This document shows positions 6,999 to 8,362 of a stretch of DNA of 8,362 nt, one piece after another. The DNA comes from GCA-2709075 sp964492555 (lineage in GTDB: Bacteria > Pseudomonadota > Alphaproteobacteria > MPNO01 > UBA2964): positions 1 to 8,362 of the forward strand of contig CAZBKQ010000076.1 of NCBI GenBank assembly GCA_964492555.1, in the 5' to 3' direction. A program made the translations under genes and the position numbers. The first letter of the stretch is position 1. Each line of letters opens with the position of its first letter. The notes beneath the pieces were generated by a model, which did no database searches, was not told the DNA's origin, and worked only from the letters and a program-made list of their open reading frames with translations.

Positions 6999-7005
6999 AA
7001 ACGCC

Positions 7006-8058
7006 ATGCCAGATACGATCAGCCTGCCCACCGCGCCCATCGGCGGCCCCGCCGCCTGGAAGGGTCCCGACATACAGGGGGCGGACGACTGGATTTACCG
7101 CGTCTCGGACGCCGACATCGCGGAGCTGGAAAACGCCCTTTCCACCGCGCGGGCGAACGGCAAGGCGCTTTATGACATCACGCGGGATGATTTTCCGCTG
7201 AAAGATTTCGGCGAAACACTGGCCACGATCCAGCGGGAGCTTGAAATCGGGCGCGGGTTGATGCTGATCCGTGGGCTGCCCGTCGTCAAATGGGGCGAGG
7301 AAGATTCAACAGCCATCTATTGGGGGATTGGCCAGCATCTTGGTACCGCCGTTGCACAGAACATGATGGGCGAATTGCTCGGCCATGTGCAGGCCGCCGC
7401 CGCCGATGACTGGGATCAGAACCATAACGTGCGCGGCTATCAGACCACGGTGCATCTGCCGTTCCATTGCGACAAATCCGATGTGGTCGGGCTGCTCTGC
7501 CTGCACACGGCGAAATCAGGCGGTTCCAGCAATATTTCCTCCGCCGTCGCGATCCATGACGAGATATTGCGCACGCGGCCCGATCTGCTGGAGGCGCTGT
7601 ATCAGCAATTCTGCATCGATCACCGGGGCGAGGAATTCCCCGGCGAGCCGCCTTATTACATCGCGCCGACCTTCGCCATCCATCAGGGCCGGTTTTTCTC
7701 ACGCTTCGGTATGAAATATGTCGAAAGCGCACAGCGCTATGACGACGTGCCGCGCCTGACCGACGCGCAGCTGGAGGGCATGGCCTATTTCAACGAACTG
7801 GCGACGCGCGACGATATCCGCCTCGACATGATGTTCGAACAGGGCGATATCCAGCTTCTCAACAATCACCTGACGGTGCATAGCCGCACCGATTACGAGG
7901 ACTGGCCCGAGCCGGAACGCCGCCGCCATCTGATCCGCATGCTGCTCTTCACCCCGGGCTATACGGATGAGAGCGTGCCGCCCGATTTCGCCGCGCTCAA
8001 CCGTTTCATCCGCCGTTGGGGCGATGAGCCGCGGGAGAGTGTGTTGGCGGCGGAGTAA
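7006..8058 (+). CDS. TauD/TfdA-fold Fe(II)/2-oxoglutarate-dependent dioxygenase
   Basis: This 350-residue cytoplasmic non-haem iron oxygenase would couple decarboxylation of 2-oxoglutarate to succinate with oxidation of a small substrate. The iron triad is visible: H154 and D156 in PFHCDKSD (152-159), and the distal H292 in NNHLTVHSRTDYED (286-299). R307 and R311 in RRRHLIRM occupy the spacing of the arginines that hold the 2-oxoglutarate carboxylate in E. coli TauD. Further family-like segments are LIRGLPV (87-93) and SGGSSNISS (171-179). The start at 7006 follows a strong GGGAG site. The gene diverges from the CoA-ligase/thioesterase pair and is followed within about 110 bases by an ABC transporter ATPase, which suggests an uptake-plus-oxidation role. 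It lacks the extra N-terminal domain of gamma-butyrobetaine hydroxylase, so that activity should not be assumed. The substrate is unknown. Taurine, sulfonates, quaternary amines and other small acids are all possible. Confidence 0.9.
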   Translation: MPDTISLPTAPIGGPAAWKGPDIQGADDWIYRVSDADIAELENALSTARANGKALYDITRDDFPLKDFGETLATIQRELEIGRGLMLIRGLPVVKWGEEDSTAIYWGIGQHLGTAVAQNMMGELLGHVQAAAADDWDQNHNVRGYQTTVHLPFHCDKSDVVGLLCLHTAKSGGSSNISSAVAIHDEILRTRPDLLEALYQQFCIDHRGEEFPGEPPYYIAPTFAIHQGRFFSRFGMKYVESAQRYDDVPRLTDAQLEGMAYFNELATRDDIRLDMMFEQGDIQLLNNHLTVHSRTDYEDWPEPERRRHLIRMLLFTPGYTDESVPPDFAALNRFIRRWGDEPRESVLAAE

Positions 8059-8067
8059 CAATTGCCG

Positions 8068-8163
8068 GTGAGTCACCTCCCCTTTAAAAAAGTGATCGGG
8101 TTGAGTGTCGCGCTTACCCTGCCGCCCAGGCTGTTCTGGCTGGCGTGGTTGGCCGCGAAGTAA
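8068..8163 (+). CDS. Possible 31-residue hydrophobic mini-protein (tentative)
   Basis: A GTG-initiated frame of 31 codons fills most of the gap between the dioxygenase and the ABC ATPase. It has a basic start (SHLPFKK), then a largely hydrophobic stretch with one Arg (VIGLSVALTL, then RLFWLAWLAA) that could form one membrane helix, and it ends in Lys. A GGAG at 8052-8055, inside the dioxygenase stop region, lies 12 bases before the GTG, which is longer than ideal. Its TAA ends five bases before the ABC ATG, a spacing that would allow translational coupling, and the ABC gene lacks a strong ribosome site of its own. I recognise no family. It may simply be a chance open frame. Confidence 0.25.
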   Translation: MSHLPFKKVIGLSVALTLPPRLFWLAWLAAK

Positions 8164-8168
8164 CGTAG

Positions 8169-8362
8169 ATGACCACACTCCCCCCCAACGCCACCTATAT
8201 CGAAGGCGCGCGCCTTTCCTATGACGGGGAAGTATTGTTCGACGGTGTCGATATGAACCTCGCGGAGGGTGGCTGGACCTGTCTGCTGGGCAAGAGCGGG
8301 GTCGGCAAATCGTCGCTATTGCGTCTGATCGCCGGACTGGAAAACGACGCGCGCGCCGACGC
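8169..8362 (+). CDS. ABC transporter ATP-binding protein (5' part only)
   Basis: The first 64 codons of an ABC ATPase are present before the window ends. A likely A-loop aromatic is Y18 (RLSYDG). Walker A is GKSGVGKS (41-48), followed by SLLRLIAGLE (49-58), the normal helix after the P-loop in importer ATPases. The start at 8169 is the only ATG before the domain, with an in-frame TAG immediately upstream. The ribosome site is weak (GAAG about ten bases ahead). The first Walker A variable position is Lys where many importers have Pro (GPSG), which is permitted by GxxGxGKS. The transporter class cannot be assigned from this fragment. The nitrate/sulfonate/thiamine-precursor type is plausible given the WTCLLG style and the adjacent dioxygenase. 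The permease and binding protein would be expected to the right of the window. Confidence 0.88.
   Translation, partial: MTTLPPNATYIEGARLSYDGEVLFDGVDMNLAEGGWTCLLGKSGVGKSSLLRLIAGLENDARAD

Noticed and set aside
6943..7005. TTG start adding 21 residues to the dioxygenase
   Set aside because: The TTG is part of the promoter-like palindrome and has no ribosome site, whereas the ATG at 7006 has GGGAG seven bases ahead.
5888..7201. 437-codon plus-strand frame opposite the CoA-ligase gene and running into the dioxygenase start
   Set aside because: It overlaps the true dioxygenase in another frame and crosses the divergent promoter region. Its composition is typical of an antisense shadow.
8082..8092. 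A/T-rich run after the dioxygenase considered as a terminator tail
   Set aside because: The run is TTT followed by AAAAAA and the preceding palindrome GGTGAGTCACC leaves too small a loop, so it does not form an intrinsic terminator on the plus strand.

Overview
The window is GC-rich (about 60% by eye) and densely packed, with ATGA/TGATG gene overlaps, few AT-rich spacers and proteins that look alphaproteobacterial. I would place it on the chromosome of an alphaproteobacterium, possibly a Rhodospirillales-like or marine lineage. The genus cannot be read from the sequence. I see no rRNA, tRNA, CRISPR array, insertion sequence or phage gene.

Layout. The leftmost ~7 kb is read leftward (minus strand). 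In transcription order it holds a CoA-binding ADP-forming acyl-CoA synthetase alpha subunit (6907-5510), a hotdog-fold acyl-CoA thioesterase overlapping it by ATGA (5513-5022), a ClC-type chloride transport protein with two C-terminal CBS domains (4969-3197), a UvrD/PcrA helicase (about 3085-794), and ribosomal protein L11 methyltransferase PrmA. PrmA overlaps the helicase stop by one base and runs off the left edge. The rightmost ~1.4 kb is read rightward: an Fe(II)/2-oxoglutarate dioxygenase of the TauD/TfdA fold (7006-8058), a possible 31-residue hydrophobic mini-protein (8068-8163), and the 5' end of an ABC transporter ATPase (from 8169, cut by the right edge). The two sides diverge from about 100 bp (6908-7005). 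There, two promoter-like sequences share one 8-bp palindrome, TTGCGCAA, as their -35 region.

How the genes may work together. uvrD and prmA are housekeeping genes (DNA repair/transcription-coupled functions and ribosome modification) and probably form one unit with its own promoter just inside the start of uvrD. The acyl-CoA synthetase alpha subunit and the thioesterase are translationally coupled. They lie back to back with a dioxygenase and an ABC transporter, which is the layout of a small catabolic or scavenging locus that imports and oxidises a small organic compound and handles its CoA ester. The thioesterase resembles those of carnitine/betainyl-CoA metabolism as I remember them, so a quaternary amine or similar osmolyte is a reasonable but unproven guess. 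The ClC gene sits between the two units and has no evident functional tie to either.

The points most worth a second look are the orphan CoA-ligase alpha subunit with its neighbours, the channel-like Val at the internal proton-glutamate position of the ClC protein, the near-leaderless start proposed for uvrD, the shared-palindrome divergent promoter, and the mini-ORF ahead of the ABC gene. I did not find clear evidence of a wholly new system.
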